NCBI GenBank assembly: GCA_946413655.1
Contig: CAMKLO010000006.1
Coordinates: 17,192-81,191 of the forward strand
Length of the DNA: 64,000 bases
Direction: 5' to 3'
DNA from: an uncultured Fibrobacter sp.
Lineage (GTDB): Bacteria; Fibrobacterota; Fibrobacteria; Fibrobacterales; Fibrobacteraceae
In this document: positions 30,004-39,413 of the stretch, piece after piece
Numbering within the stretch: the stretch's first letter is position 1
Layout: every line of letters begins with the position of its first letter
Translations under genes and position numbers: made by a program
The notes under the pieces: generated by a model
Database searches by the model: none
Told to the model about the DNA's origin: nothing
The model's input: only the letters and a program-made list of their open reading frames with translations

Positions 30004-32295
30004 AATCCCGTCATATATTTCCTTATAAATCCAATAGTTCCCCATGACGCGCTTCACGTATTCGCGGGTTTCCCAGTAGCTGATTTCCTCGACGCGCAAA
30101 TCCCACGGGAGACCTTCGCTTTGGGATTGCCAGCGTTTCGTCGGCTTCGGCCCCGCATTGTAATTGCAAAGCACGTACATGTAGTCGTTCTTGTAATCGT
30201 CCTTGAGGTCCACCAAATAGCGGATACCCAGGCGGATATTCAAGTAGGCGTTGTACAAGCGTTTCGGATCGAAATTAGAAATATCTTCTTTTTCGGCAAG
30301 CATCTTGCCCGTCGCAGGCATAATCTGCAAAAGCCCGCAAGCTCCCGCAGGAGATGTTATCTGGAAATCGAATATGGATTCCTGGCGCATCACACTATAG
30401 ACAAAGAACGGGTCGATGTTGTTGCCTGAATAATAGACCACCGGATCGGCATACGGTACAGGGTACAGGTAATGCAACACGTCTATCGGCGGAGCCATGA
30501 GCAGGCGCCTGTCTATTTTTGCCTGGAACTGTCTTGCAAGCCTATAACCGGCAGCTATTTCGCCCATATCATAGAACAATTTGCCGTACTCATAAAGGAA
30601 ATCCAGACGCTTGTAGTTTTTCTTTCTCAATTCGTCATAAAGTCTAAAGGCATCATCTTCGAAACCATAAATAAACAACTTCTTGATGCGTTCGTAACGT
30701 TCCTTGTTGTACGAAGGATCCGGCTTGCCTAGTTTGTTCACAGAACGAATCCAATCCAACGTCGTCGCCGGGGACATTTGCACCCCATGTGCATATGGAA
30801 TCTGATCTGCCGGCAGCAAGTTGTTTTCCGAGAGTTTCATACGGCTGCGGTGAGCGTAATACGAAAGCGGGAAATCCTTGATACAGTCCAAATAGGCTTC
30901 ACGCGCAAGCGAATCTTCGTGCATTTTCATGTACGTATCGCCAAGGAACATCCTCGAAGCGCTTCCGCTCCACATGAACGGTTCCTTCGTCGCCTCCCGG
31001 AAATTGGCAGCGGCCTCCACCCACATGCCACGCTTGAAATACACATAGCCGATGCGGAACCTCGCCCACTGACGCTTCTGATTGTTCTTGAAACGCTTGT
31101 GGACCAGCTTCATGTAGCAATCGACCGCTTTATCGTACATCAGCTTCTGTTCAAACTCGAAACCGCGCAACCAAAGGTTGTTCGCATTTTCGGTGCTGTA
31201 CTGGCTTACGTCTTGCAAAAGCGAATCATAATTACGGATTTCTTCACCGAATAGTTCCGCAGATTCCTTGCGGTAAAGTTTCAAGATATTCTGAATCCAC
31301 GACGGACGCGGTTCCACGTTTTCTATCAAATAACGGTACTGTTCAATGGCATCTTCGTTGCGGTTCAGTGCGCGCAAGGCGCCGGCACGTTTTTCCCACA
31401 AATTGATACGGGTATTCAAATCCAGCGTGCTCTTTTTGAGGTTGGCGTAAGCCGGGTCGTCGAGCTGTACCACCAAAGACGGATTCTTCTGCGCCTGCTG
31501 TGCATCCATAATCTGAATGGAGTCGAGCAAATCAATGCAGTTTTTCATTTCGTCCTTCGTGCAGGCCATTTTCGCATAAGCGACCTTTTCAGCAAGCGAT
31601 TCGGGAGTACCGAGCACTTCTCTCAGACGACGGATAGACGCAAAAGCAGAATCCTTGTACGATGATTTGCTTGTCAAGAGTTTCATGTAAAGGCGTTTTG
31701 CCTGCTTCAACTGGTAGGAATCCTCCAAATACCGCGCATAGCGGTACTTCAGCGGCACAACATCTTCACCGTCCGGGTTATTTTCGAGGAAAATCATCAG
31801 TGAATCCGCACGGGCGGCATCGTTAATCGAGAAATCCGCCATCGTCGCCTCGATTCTCAAGCGGTCTGCCACCTCGCGAAATCCCTTGTCATTTTCCAAA
31901 TTCTTTTCCAGGCGCAGCGTCTCGCGCATCTTGGCGAACTTTTCCTGTTTGAACTCGGCCTGAGCCATGCGCAAAATGACGCTTCCCGTCAAACCGGGTT
32001 CGCGGTCGCGCAAGGAATTATAGGCCGCATAGGCGCTATCCCACTGTCCACTGTAATAAAAATAAGCAGCACGTGCAAAGTCGCGGTGGTTCTGCGAAAC
32101 AGAGATATCGTTCATCATCTTCTTCGCGCGGGCAGCCCGGATGACCGCATCCTGGAACTGGTCCGGTGCGACGGACTCCTGATCCGTAAAAGGAGACTTA
32201 TAAAGAGAATATACCGAACCGTCCATCTGCGCATACAAGACGGTCGTACAAGCAATCAATAAAGAATACAATAGTTTCATCAATATTCCACGCAA
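30001..32295 (-). CDS. Lytic transglycosylase (Slt family) with TPR-like N-terminal region
   Basis: FVYSVMRQESIFDFQITSPAGACGLLQIMPATGKM...YNAYLNIRLGIRYL. Confidence 0.93.
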   Translation of the reverse strand: MRGILMKLLYSLLIACTTVLYAQMDGSVYSLYKSPFTDQESVAPDQFQDAVIRAARAKKMMNDISVSQNHRDFARAAYFYYSGQWDSAYAAYNSLRDREPGLTGSVILRMAQAEFKQEKFAKMRETLRLEKNLENDKGFREVADRLRIEATMADFSINDAARADSLMIFLENNPDGEDVVPLKYRYARYLEDSYQLKQAKRLYMKLLTSKSSYKDSAFASIRRLREVLGTPESLAEKVAYAKMACTKDEMKNCIDLLDSIQIMDAQQAQKNPSLVVQLDDPAYANLKKSTLDLNTRINLWEKRAGALRALNRNEDAIEQYRYLIENVEPRPSWIQNILKLYRKESAELFGEEIRNYDSLLQDVSQYSTENANNLWLRGFEFEQKLMYDKAVDCYMKLVHKRFKNNQKRQWARFRIGYVYFKRGMWVEAAANFREATKEPFMWSGSASRMFLGDTYMKMHEDSLAREAYLDCIKDFPLSYYAHRSRMKLSENNLLPADQIPYAHGVQMSPATTLDWIRSVNKLGKPDPSYNKERYERIKKLFIYGFEDDAFRLYDELRKKNYKRLDFLYEYGKLFYDMGEIAAGYRLARQFQAKIDRRLLMAPPIDVLHYLYPVPYADPVVYYSGNNIDPFFVYSVMRQESIFDFQITSPAGACGLLQIMPATGKMLAEKEDISNFDPKRLYNAYLNIRLGIRYLVDLKDDYKNDYMYVLCNYNAGPKPTKRWQSQSEGLPWDLRVEEISYWETREYVKRVMGNYWIYKEIYDGI

Positions 32296-32297
32296 TT

Positions 32298-34136
32298 TTA
32301 TTTTTCGACTTGCCCCACAAAACTAGATATACCTAATTCCGTGATGGTTTGCGCATATTTTTTATATAAAAATGCATTTACAGCTTCGGCATCATCCATT
32401 TGCAACACCGTCAAGGCCGTATCACGGACATCTTCAAAGTTAATAGAACGTATAATCTTCTTCGTGGTCATCACGCTCCACGGCGTCATGGACAGTTCAT
32501 CGACACCGAGCCCCACCAACAAAAGTACGCTCATCGGGTCCGCACTCATTTCACCGCAAACCGCCACAGGGATTCCTTCGCGGTGCGCAGCAACTACGGT
32601 CTGGTAAATCATACTGAGCACTGACGGGTGGTGCGGCTGGAACATATCCGTAATCAATTCGTTCGTACGATCTACTGCAAGCGTAAATTGGATCAAGTCG
32701 TTCGTTCCAAGGCTAAAGAAATCCACTTCCTTTGCTAGTTTATCTACAATCATCACCGCCGCAGGCACTTCGATCATCGCGCCCACCTTCACCACGGCAG
32801 GCTTGTGGTCCTCGTCTTCGAGCTGCTTGCGGGCCTTCTCGATACACGCCTTAGCACGGCGCAGTTCGCTCATGCTCGATATCATCGGAAGCAAGATACG
32901 CAAGTTGCCCTGCGTATTCGCGAGCAAGAGCGCGCGAAGCTGCGTAATGAACACGTCCTCGCGGTCCAGGCACACGCGGATAGAACGCCACCCCATGAAC
33001 GGGTTGGATTCGTTCACCGCCGATATACCGCTGACAAGCTTGTCTCCGCCCGCATCGAGCGTACGGATGACCACCGGATAAGGCGCCATCGTTTCAAGGA
33101 TATGCTTATAGGCGCTTTCTTGTTCCGACTGTGTCGGTGCGTCTTTCTTGAGGAACAGGAATTCCGAACGGTAAAGGCCAATCCCTGTTGCGCCAAAATC
33201 CTTCACCTTGTCCGCCTCGGTCGGGAGTTCGATGTTCGCGTGCAGCACAATGTACTTGCCGTCGCGCGTCATCGGCTCCAGCTGGCGCATCGTAAAAAGC
33301 TCACGGCGCTGGCGTTCGAAAATTTCCTGGCGTTCACGGAACTTGCGGACATCGTCGTCATTCGGATTGATGATGACCTTGCCGTGAGAACCATCGACGA
33401 TAATCGTATCGCCGTTCTTCACGAGCGCAGCGACATTGCGAAGACCGCCCACCGCAGGAATCTGCAGCGCCCTCGCCAAAATGGCCACGTGGCTTGTACG
33501 GCCACCCGTATCCATTACGATGGCGTTCACCTGTCCAGGCTTGAGCGTCATCAAAAAACTAGGAACAAATTCATGCGCAACAAGGACAATGCCCTTTTCG
33601 TCAGCCACGTCCTCCAATACCGGTCCGGAGTCGTCCATGGCAGACATCAGGCGGTTGTACAAGTCCCTCAGGTCTGCCGCTTTGTCACGCATGGCAGGGG
33701 AATTAATCTTTTCGAACTTCTCGATGTAGGCGCCAAAGACCACATGCACCGCCCACTTCGCGTTCTTGCGCTTTTTCTTGATTTTGTCGAGAACCCCGTT
33801 CACCAGTCCCGGGTCTTGCAAAATCATCAAGTGGGTTGCAAAAATCAAACTGTCCTTGACACCGGCCCTGCTCTCGGAAATTTCTTTTATCTGGGCAATT
33901 TCTTTTGCCGTCTTGGTGACGGCCTTCAAGAACATTTGTTCTTCCGCAGGAATCCGGCTCTCAGGGAGAGTCTCCTCGACTACGGAAAATTCACGGTTCG
34001 CAATAGGGAACACAGTCCCCATGGCAAAACCGGGAGATGACGGGACACCGACAAGTACCGTCCTCGGAGATTTCCGAGACGCCCCGTCACTAGACTTCTT
34101 CACATATTCAGCAGGGTTCTTCGTTGAAGTGGTCAT
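32298..34136 (-). CDS. ptsI: Phosphoenolpyruvate-protein phosphotransferase (PTS enzyme I)
   Basis: GGRTSHVAILARALQIPAVGG, IGLYRSEFLFL, FFSLGTNDLIQFTLAVDR. ORF extends to 34175; MTTSTKNPAEY taken as start. Confidence 0.95.
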   Translation of the reverse strand: MTTSTKNPAEYVKKSSDGASRKSPRTVLVGVPSSPGFAMGTVFPIANREFSVVEETLPESRIPAEEQMFLKAVTKTAKEIAQIKEISESRAGVKDSLIFATHLMILQDPGLVNGVLDKIKKKRKNAKWAVHVVFGAYIEKFEKINSPAMRDKAADLRDLYNRLMSAMDDSGPVLEDVADEKGIVLVAHEFVPSFLMTLKPGQVNAIVMDTGGRTSHVAILARALQIPAVGGLRNVAALVKNGDTIIVDGSHGKVIINPNDDDVRKFRERQEIFERQRRELFTMRQLEPMTRDGKYIVLHANIELPTEADKVKDFGATGIGLYRSEFLFLKKDAPTQSEQESAYKHILETMAPYPVVIRTLDAGGDKLVSGISAVNESNPFMGWRSIRVCLDREDVFITQLRALLLANTQGNLRILLPMISSMSELRRAKACIEKARKQLEDEDHKPAVVKVGAMIEVPAAVMIVDKLAKEVDFFSLGTNDLIQFTLAVDRTNELITDMFQPHHPSVLSMIYQTVVAAHREGIPVAVCGEMSADPMSVLLLVGLGVDELSMTPWSVMTTKKIIRSINFEDVRDTALTVLQMDDAEAVNAFLYKKYAQTITELGISSFVGQVEK

Positions 34137-34383
34137 CAAAAAGCTTTTCCAACTGCTGGACGACAATCTCTTCATCCTCGCCGTCGATTTCGAACTTCAC
34201 TTCGGAACCCGCCGGGATAGCAAGCATCATCACATTTAGGATGCTCTTCGCATTGGCCTTCGAACCATCAAACACAATGGACACATCGCTCCTCGCCTGA
34301 CCCGTGATATCTACAATCATACCGGCCGGACGGGCGTGAATGCCCAGTTTGTTGGAAACAGTAAATATCTTAGTAATCATCAA
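34108..34383 (-). CDS. HPr family phosphocarrier protein
   Basis: KLGIHARPAGMIV (His site) and KANAKSILNVMML (Ser site). Confidence 0.94.
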   Translation of the reverse strand: MMITKIFTVSNKLGIHARPAGMIVDITGQARSDVSIVFDGSKANAKSILNVMMLAIPAGSEVKFEIDGEDEEIVVQQLEKLFDDHFNEEPC

Positions 34384-34392
34384 TCCAATCCC

Positions 34393-35313
34393 TTAGAAGA
34401 AATCTACGTTAATATCAAGGCCATCCTGTAGGATGATTCTGAACAGGCTGTCAGCCGAATGCACCGTTTTGACAAGATCGTCATGCAACTTTCTGTCGTT
34501 CAGCAAGATGCCCACGGTGTTGTCCTTGGAGTCCATCTTGGCTTGCACCTTGGCTATCAGCCCATCCAAATGCTTGGTCACGCCTTCCAGTTCCGAAATC
34601 AACTGGTTTGCGTTCCCCATAACTTTATCGGTCCCGGCAAAGAGACCGTTGATCGGTTCCTTGACACCATCGACAAGCTCGTTCACCTTGACCGTCACCT
34701 TGTTCAGGTTCGCAAGGCTCTTCTTGAGTTGAGGATCTGTCGTTACCACAAGATTCGTCAAACGGTCTTCAAGGTTCTCGGCTTTCACGAGAAGCGTCCT
34801 GAAGCGGTCCTGAAATTCCGGATTGGCAATAGTCCCGTTCAAAGCCGTCTTGACCGCTTCAAGCAGGACCTTCGTAGAATCGCAAACTTCGCCTGCAAGC
34901 CCGAGCGCTTCGGCAATACCCGCATCGAACTGACCCGTAATCGTGTCGCCCGGCACAAAATATTCATTCGCGTCGCCGAGAATCATACCAATCTGGCGTT
35001 CGCCCATGATACCGATATTCTGCACGCGGATTTCGGAATCCTTCGGAATTTTCACATCCGACTTGAGTCTAATCGTCACCACCACGCGGTGACCCGAAAG
35101 TTCGATGGACTCCACGCGGCCAAGCTTTACGCCATTGATTTTGACCGGGTCATCCAGAACAAGCGTACTCACCTGCGTAAAACGCAAATGATAAACGTCA
35201 AAGGTTTCACGCAAGTCCTTTTCGTTCAAAAAGAACATGCCAAATATCAGGATGACAATGGCGAGAAGAACGACAAGGCCTACAGAAAAGTATAGAACAG
35301 TATTCTTTTTCAT
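34393..35313 (-). CDS. MlaD/MCE-domain protein
   Basis: FDVYHLRFTQVSTLVLDDPVKINGVKLGRVESIEL, single N-terminal TM. Confidence 0.93.
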   Translation of the reverse strand: MKKNTVLYFSVGLVVLLAIVILIFGMFFLNEKDLRETFDVYHLRFTQVSTLVLDDPVKINGVKLGRVESIELSGHRVVVTIRLKSDVKIPKDSEIRVQNIGIMGERQIGMILGDANEYFVPGDTITGQFDAGIAEALGLAGEVCDSTKVLLEAVKTALNGTIANPEFQDRFRTLLVKAENLEDRLTNLVVTTDPQLKKSLANLNKVTVKVNELVDGVKEPINGLFAGTDKVMGNANQLISELEGVTKHLDGLIAKVQAKMDSKDNTVGILLNDRKLHDDLVKTVHSADSLFRIILQDGLDINVDFF

Positions 35314-35400
35314 TGCAAAACTAATCTAGCATATTTTGCGCTTAACATTTGATTGCAACAACAAAAATGTGGCATGAAATGAGTCGGATGTTCTTAGTGC

Positions 35401-36060
35401 CTACGGCGCTTCCACCCTCACGATGGGGCTGTTGGTCTCGATGCCGTTCACGTGGCGGTCGAGCCAGTCAAGCAAAAGCGCGTCGCGTTCCGCCTGCGGG
35501 AGCGCAAACTTCTCACGCCCTTCTTTCTGCATGAACACGTCAAGATAGGTCATCAAGACGCCCCCGGCGACAGACACGTTCATGGATTCAGTAATGCCGT
35601 ACTGCGGCAGCTTGAACTCGTAATCGGCATGCGCGAGCGTATCCGGGTGATTCCCGTGGAACTCGCTACCTAGGTAAAACGCCATCGGCTGGTTCAAATC
35701 GAGGTCCAGCACGGAGTTCGTGGTGTTCGTGCTCGCCACGGCAATCTTGTAGCCCTTGGCACGCAGTTTTTCCATACAAAGCATGCGCTTCTTGTACAGA
35801 TAAATACTCATCCACTTGTACGAGCCCTTCAAAATGGACTTGTTCACACTATAGGCGTTGTCTTCTTCAATCACATGCACATCCTGGAGCCCAAAAACTT
35901 CCGCCGTGCGGATGACCGCAGAAATGTTGTGCGGGTCAAACAAGTCCTCAAGTACCATACAAAAATGACGCGTGCGACGGTTGACTACAGAAGTAAGCAA
36001 CTCGCGACGTCTGTCTGTAACGCGAGCAAGCAGTGATTCCAAATCCCTCGGTTCACTCAT
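35401..36060 (-). CDS. TrmH/SpoU family RNA methyltransferase
   Basis: LEDLFDPHNISAVIRTAEVFGLQDVHVIE, YLGSEFHGNHP, SMNVSVAGGVLMTYL. Confidence 0.92.
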   Translation of the reverse strand: MSEPRDLESLLARVTDRRRELLTSVVNRRTRHFCMVLEDLFDPHNISAVIRTAEVFGLQDVHVIEEDNAYSVNKSILKGSYKWMSIYLYKKRMLCMEKLRAKGYKIAVASTNTTNSVLDLDLNQPMAFYLGSEFHGNHPDTLAHADYEFKLPQYGITESMNVSVAGGVLMTYLDVFMQKEGREKFALPQAERDALLLDWLDRHVNGIETNSPIVRVEAP

Positions 36061-37276
36061 TATTTGAATCCTTTTTTATAGTAATATTCGCCTTGAAATC
36101 GGACGGGTCAACGGACTTCGCCGGCACGGTGGAATCCATCGTTTGAGCCGAATCTGCAACAGGTTCAGGAACAGCTTCTACGACCGCATCCACAAACCCC
36201 GCAGAATCCGTTGTCGCCGTAGAATCGACGATGACGACATGCTGCTTGGGTTCAGCGGGTCTCAGGCGCGTAGGAGGCCTGTTCAGTTCTAGCATTTTGC
36301 GTTCAATATTTATGGCATCCCCGAGTTTCCACGGGCCACCAGCAACCACACTATTAAACTCCGCCAAGTGACGTTCATTTTCCGGAGTGTGCAACCTCTT
36401 GTCCTTCGTGATAGGCTTCTTGTTTCCGCCAAAGTACATTTTCGACGCTTTCTTGATATCGCCCACGATGCCGTCAATCTTCGAATTGACCACGCTCTTG
36501 AACACGCGCAACTGCATAATGGAATTCAGCACGGAATTAGCAGGGAACACGATTGCTTTTAGTTTGTACTTAAGCGTCCGCGGGGCGACCAAGTCCATGT
36601 CCAGATAGGCAATCGCAGTCCCCTTCAACGACCACTTCAGAATCTGCGCATAGCCATAGCCAAAGAACATGTTGCGCAGCGCAGGCTTTGCACCGGCACT
36701 ATCCTGCAGCGCCCAGTAAAAATCGCCCGAAAGCCCATGGCCGTTGCCACCAGAAAAATAGCGGCGGTCACGACTAGTGTATTGCAACGTATATTCCGTT
36801 TCCAGGTAGGCGTTGACGAGGTCCGCCGTAAAAGGCATGTTGTCGAACAAGTACGTGATTTCGTTCACCTCAAGAGGAATCGTCCCCTCGTTTTCGTAAA
36901 TCGCCCTGTACTGGCGACCGAGGCGCAGAAACACGTCCACCATCATGGGAGCCTTGAAATCGGTCGAAAAACCGCGATTCACGAGTTCCTTGTACGGAGC
37001 GCAGAATTCCTCGTTATATTCGACCTTCGGCCACAGCTTGAGTTCTTCCCCCGTGCAAGCCTCGTACTTGATATCGAGGCACTTGTTCATACCCGAACAG
37101 AATGCGCGCATGTCGTCAGCCTTATTTTTTACTTTCATCAAGAGTTGCTTGCGAGTCACCTCCGACGCAGGGACGTTCGTGGTGGCAAAAGACAGGGAAT
37201 AACCCAGTGCGAGCACAACGGCAAGGCACACGCTCACAAAAGAAGAACGGGAAAACACGCATCGCATAAGGCACAC
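36053..37276 (-). CDS. Hypothetical secreted/membrane protein
   Basis: Long ORF with N-terminal signal-like segment; no family recognised. Confidence 0.75.
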   Translation of the reverse strand: MCLMRCVFSRSSFVSVCLAVVLALGYSLSFATTNVPASEVTRKQLLMKVKNKADDMRAFCSGMNKCLDIKYEACTGEELKLWPKVEYNEEFCAPYKELVNRGFSTDFKAPMMVDVFLRLGRQYRAIYENEGTIPLEVNEITYLFDNMPFTADLVNAYLETEYTLQYTSRDRRYFSGGNGHGLSGDFYWALQDSAGAKPALRNMFFGYGYAQILKWSLKGTAIAYLDMDLVAPRTLKYKLKAIVFPANSVLNSIMQLRVFKSVVNSKIDGIVGDIKKASKMYFGGNKKPITKDKRLHTPENERHLAEFNSVVAGGPWKLGDAINIERKMLELNRPPTRLRPAEPKQHVVIVDSTATTDSAGFVDAVVEAVPEPVADSAQTMDSTVPAKSVDPSDFKANITIKKDSNNE

Positions 37277-37294
37277 CTCCTTTTTAGCTTAGGG

Positions 37295-38812
37295 TTACCT
37301 GAACTCCAGGCTATCTAAGGGAATCACGGTGAACGGCTTCAATGAATCGAACATGGATACAGGGCCGACTATCGAAATCGTCATCTTGTCCTTATCAAAA
37401 TACTTAGCTATCATCGCCTTGACCTGCTCCGCCGTCACTGCGTTGATTTCCGTCACATAATCGATGTAATGGTTATCCGATTTTCCCAAAAGTTCACCCT
37501 TCGCAAAAATGGACGCAGTCGATGCCGGGGAATCGAACAAACTCGGCAGACTTTCGACCAGGGACTTCTTCGCCTGCGACAGTTCCTCCGCCGTAGGCCC
37601 GTCCTTCGCGAGCTTTTCCACTTCCTCGAAAATGAGCTTCATGGCAAAGCCGACCGTCTCGACCTTCGTCTGCAGAGCAATCGTCGTCATCGCCGTATCG
37701 CGGTAATCGTTACCGACCGTGCTATACACGCTATACGCAAGGCCCTCGTCGCTACGGACGCGGTTCATGAGTCTGGAGCTGAAGCTACCGCCACCTAAGA
37801 TGAAACTTGCAACCGCGGTCGGATAGTAATCCGGATGCGGACGCTTCACGAACGGCTGATTCATAGTGATGTTCGCCTGCGTGATGTCCTTATCGACCAC
37901 ATATACGCCGGGCTTGCGGGCAAACGAAAGCGGCGTAGGCATCGACTTTTCTTCCGTCGAAACATCGACCTTCCAACCCTCAAAGAACGACTTGAGCATC
38001 GTCACCGCGGAATCCCTGTTGACATTTCCGGCGAGGGCGAAAACAATGCGCTTCGACGAGAACACACCCTTCGCGAGACGCTTCACGTCGGCGGCAGTGA
38101 CCGCCTTATACTCTGTCGCGTTCGCATTCCAAAGCCTCGGGTTCGACACATAGTTCACCTTCGACTTGAGAGCCGAAAGCACCTTGGCAGGCGTCTCGTA
38201 GCGGCGTTCATAAGAAGTCACGAAGTTCGCTTTCACAATTTCAAGCTGATCTTTGTCGAACGACGGGTCCGTAAGCACCTTTCGCGCCAGTTCGAGCATC
38301 GACGGGAAGTGCATAGAAAGGCAGTTAATATCGAATGCCGAAAGGTACGTGCCCACGCTCGTCGAAATCGACGAACTCACGAATTCCAGCGAATCTTCAA
38401 GCGCATGCGCCGTAATCCCACCGCCACCGCCACGACGAATCATGGAACCGACCATTTCAAAGGCCGCCTCGTCCTTCAGCACCAGAGGCAAGTTGCTCTC
38501 TTCAAAATAAACGGAAAAATCCACAAGCGGGAGCGTCGTGTCGCTCACGATATAGCCCGTAATGCCGTCAGCAATCTGCACGCGGTAATCCTTCGGGTAG
38601 GGCGCCACGTACTTGTATTCCGGAAATTCGATCTTGCTGTAATGTTCCGGCAACGAACTAGGCTGAACGAAGGAATCAGGCTCCTCCGCCGCAGCCGAAA
38701 AAAAGTCAGGCGTATGCTTGACATGGGACGACTTTTTCGGCATCATCGAACACGATGTCAAAACCACCAGGGCCGCACAGAAGGCGGCAGAAATCACATA
38801 TTTCGTTTTCAT
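37295..38812 (-). CDS. M16-family peptidase-like lipoprotein (zinc motif apparently absent)
   Basis: VVLTSCSM lipobox; MNQPFVKRPHPDYYPTAVASFILGGGSFSSRLMNRVRSDEGLAYSVYS is typical of M16 C-terminal domains. Confidence 0.88.
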   Translation of the reverse strand: MKTKYVISAAFCAALVVLTSCSMMPKKSSHVKHTPDFFSAAAEEPDSFVQPSSLPEHYSKIEFPEYKYVAPYPKDYRVQIADGITGYIVSDTTLPLVDFSVYFEESNLPLVLKDEAAFEMVGSMIRRGGGGGITAHALEDSLEFVSSSISTSVGTYLSAFDINCLSMHFPSMLELARKVLTDPSFDKDQLEIVKANFVTSYERRYETPAKVLSALKSKVNYVSNPRLWNANATEYKAVTAADVKRLAKGVFSSKRIVFALAGNVNRDSAVTMLKSFFEGWKVDVSTEEKSMPTPLSFARKPGVYVVDKDITQANITMNQPFVKRPHPDYYPTAVASFILGGGSFSSRLMNRVRSDEGLAYSVYSTVGNDYRDTAMTTIALQTKVETVGFAMKLIFEEVEKLAKDGPTAEELSQAKKSLVESLPSLFDSPASTASIFAKGELLGKSDNHYIDYVTEINAVTAEQVKAMIAKYFDKDKMTISIVGPVSMFDSLKPFTVIPLDSLEFR

Positions 38813-38911
38813 CCATTAGAAAATAGTAAACTAAAATGAAACATTCCAACCTAGACCAATGATTTTAAGGTTTATCGTTCCACATTCCAAATTATGACGT
38901 ATATTAATACT

Positions 38912-39053
38912 TGAGCCTTCCTAGTGGTCACAACACGCGAAGTAAGTCACCTCCGGCTTCCGCACAGATCTCCAGTCGAGACACAGAACCACCAGGAAGG
39001 CTTCTTCAATCCCTCCTATGAAAAAGGCCCGGTGCGGACGCACCGGGTCTTTT
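38912..39053 (+). ncRNA. Candidate structured ncRNA of unknown class
   Basis: Upstream TATATT -10-like box (GACGTATATTAATAC); long-range stem GCCTTCCTAGTGGT (38915-38928) with ACCACCAGGAAGGC (38988-39001), 13 of 14 paired; strong terminator at 39028-39053; no convincing ORF. Confidence 0.55.
39028..39053 (+). terminator. Rho-independent terminator, probably bidirectional
   Basis: CCCGGTGCG-GA-CGCACCGGG followed by TCTTTT; on the minus strand the same stem is followed by CCTTTTT. Confidence 0.8.
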
Positions 39054-39083
39054 ATTTAAACTTGTATGACGGAAGGTGTCAGG

Positions 39084-39224
39084 TTAGCCTAATTCACGAT
39101 TATCTTCCTTATCGCTAAGCGGTGTAGTATACTCCGGACTGCCATCCAGCAAATTCATATGGTAACCCATTTCAACGACTTCCATTTCCGGAGCCATATA
39201 TTCTTTTTTCTGTTTAAGATTCAT
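39084..39224 (-). CDS. Small peptide (46 aa), paralogue of the 39244-39396 peptide
   Basis: MNLKQKKEYMAPEMEVVEMGYHMNLLDGSPEYTTPLSDKEDNRELG*; AGAGGG ribosome-binding site; shares its N-terminal region with its neighbour. Confidence 0.78.
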   Translation of the reverse strand: MNLKQKKEYMAPEMEVVEMGYHMNLLDGSPEYTTPLSDKEDNRELG

Positions 39225-39243
39225 TTTTCCCTCTGTATGAAAA

Positions 39244-39396
39244 TTAACCCAATCCACAGCCTTCACCGCATTCTGCACCTTCAAGAGTTTGCGAATCCTC
39301 ATCGGATTCGCTAACTCCCATCAAACGATTCTGGTAGCGCACTTGGACGACGTTCATGGTTGGAGCCATGTATTCTTTTTTCTGTTCAGGATTCAT
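39244..39396 (-). CDS. Small peptide (50 aa) with leader-like N-terminus and Gly/Cys-containing C-terminus
   Basis: MNPEQKKEYMAPTMNVVQVRYQNRLMGVSESDEDSQTLEGAECGEGCGLG*; AAAGGGA ribosome-binding site; not in the ORF track. Confidence 0.78.
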   Translation of the reverse strand: MNPEQKKEYMAPTMNVVQVRYQNRLMGVSESDEDSQTLEGAECGEGCGLG

Positions 39397-39413
39397 TGGT
39401 GTGTCCCTTTTTG

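Noticed and set aside
32298-34383. A sugar phosphotransferase transport system
   Set aside because: Only enzyme I and HPr are present; no EIIA/EIIB/EIIC genes are recognisable in the window.
38924-39118. 64 aa plus-strand ORF
   Set aside because: It crosses the long-range helix, the terminator and the 3' end of the small peptide gene; no ribosome-binding site or protein features recognised.
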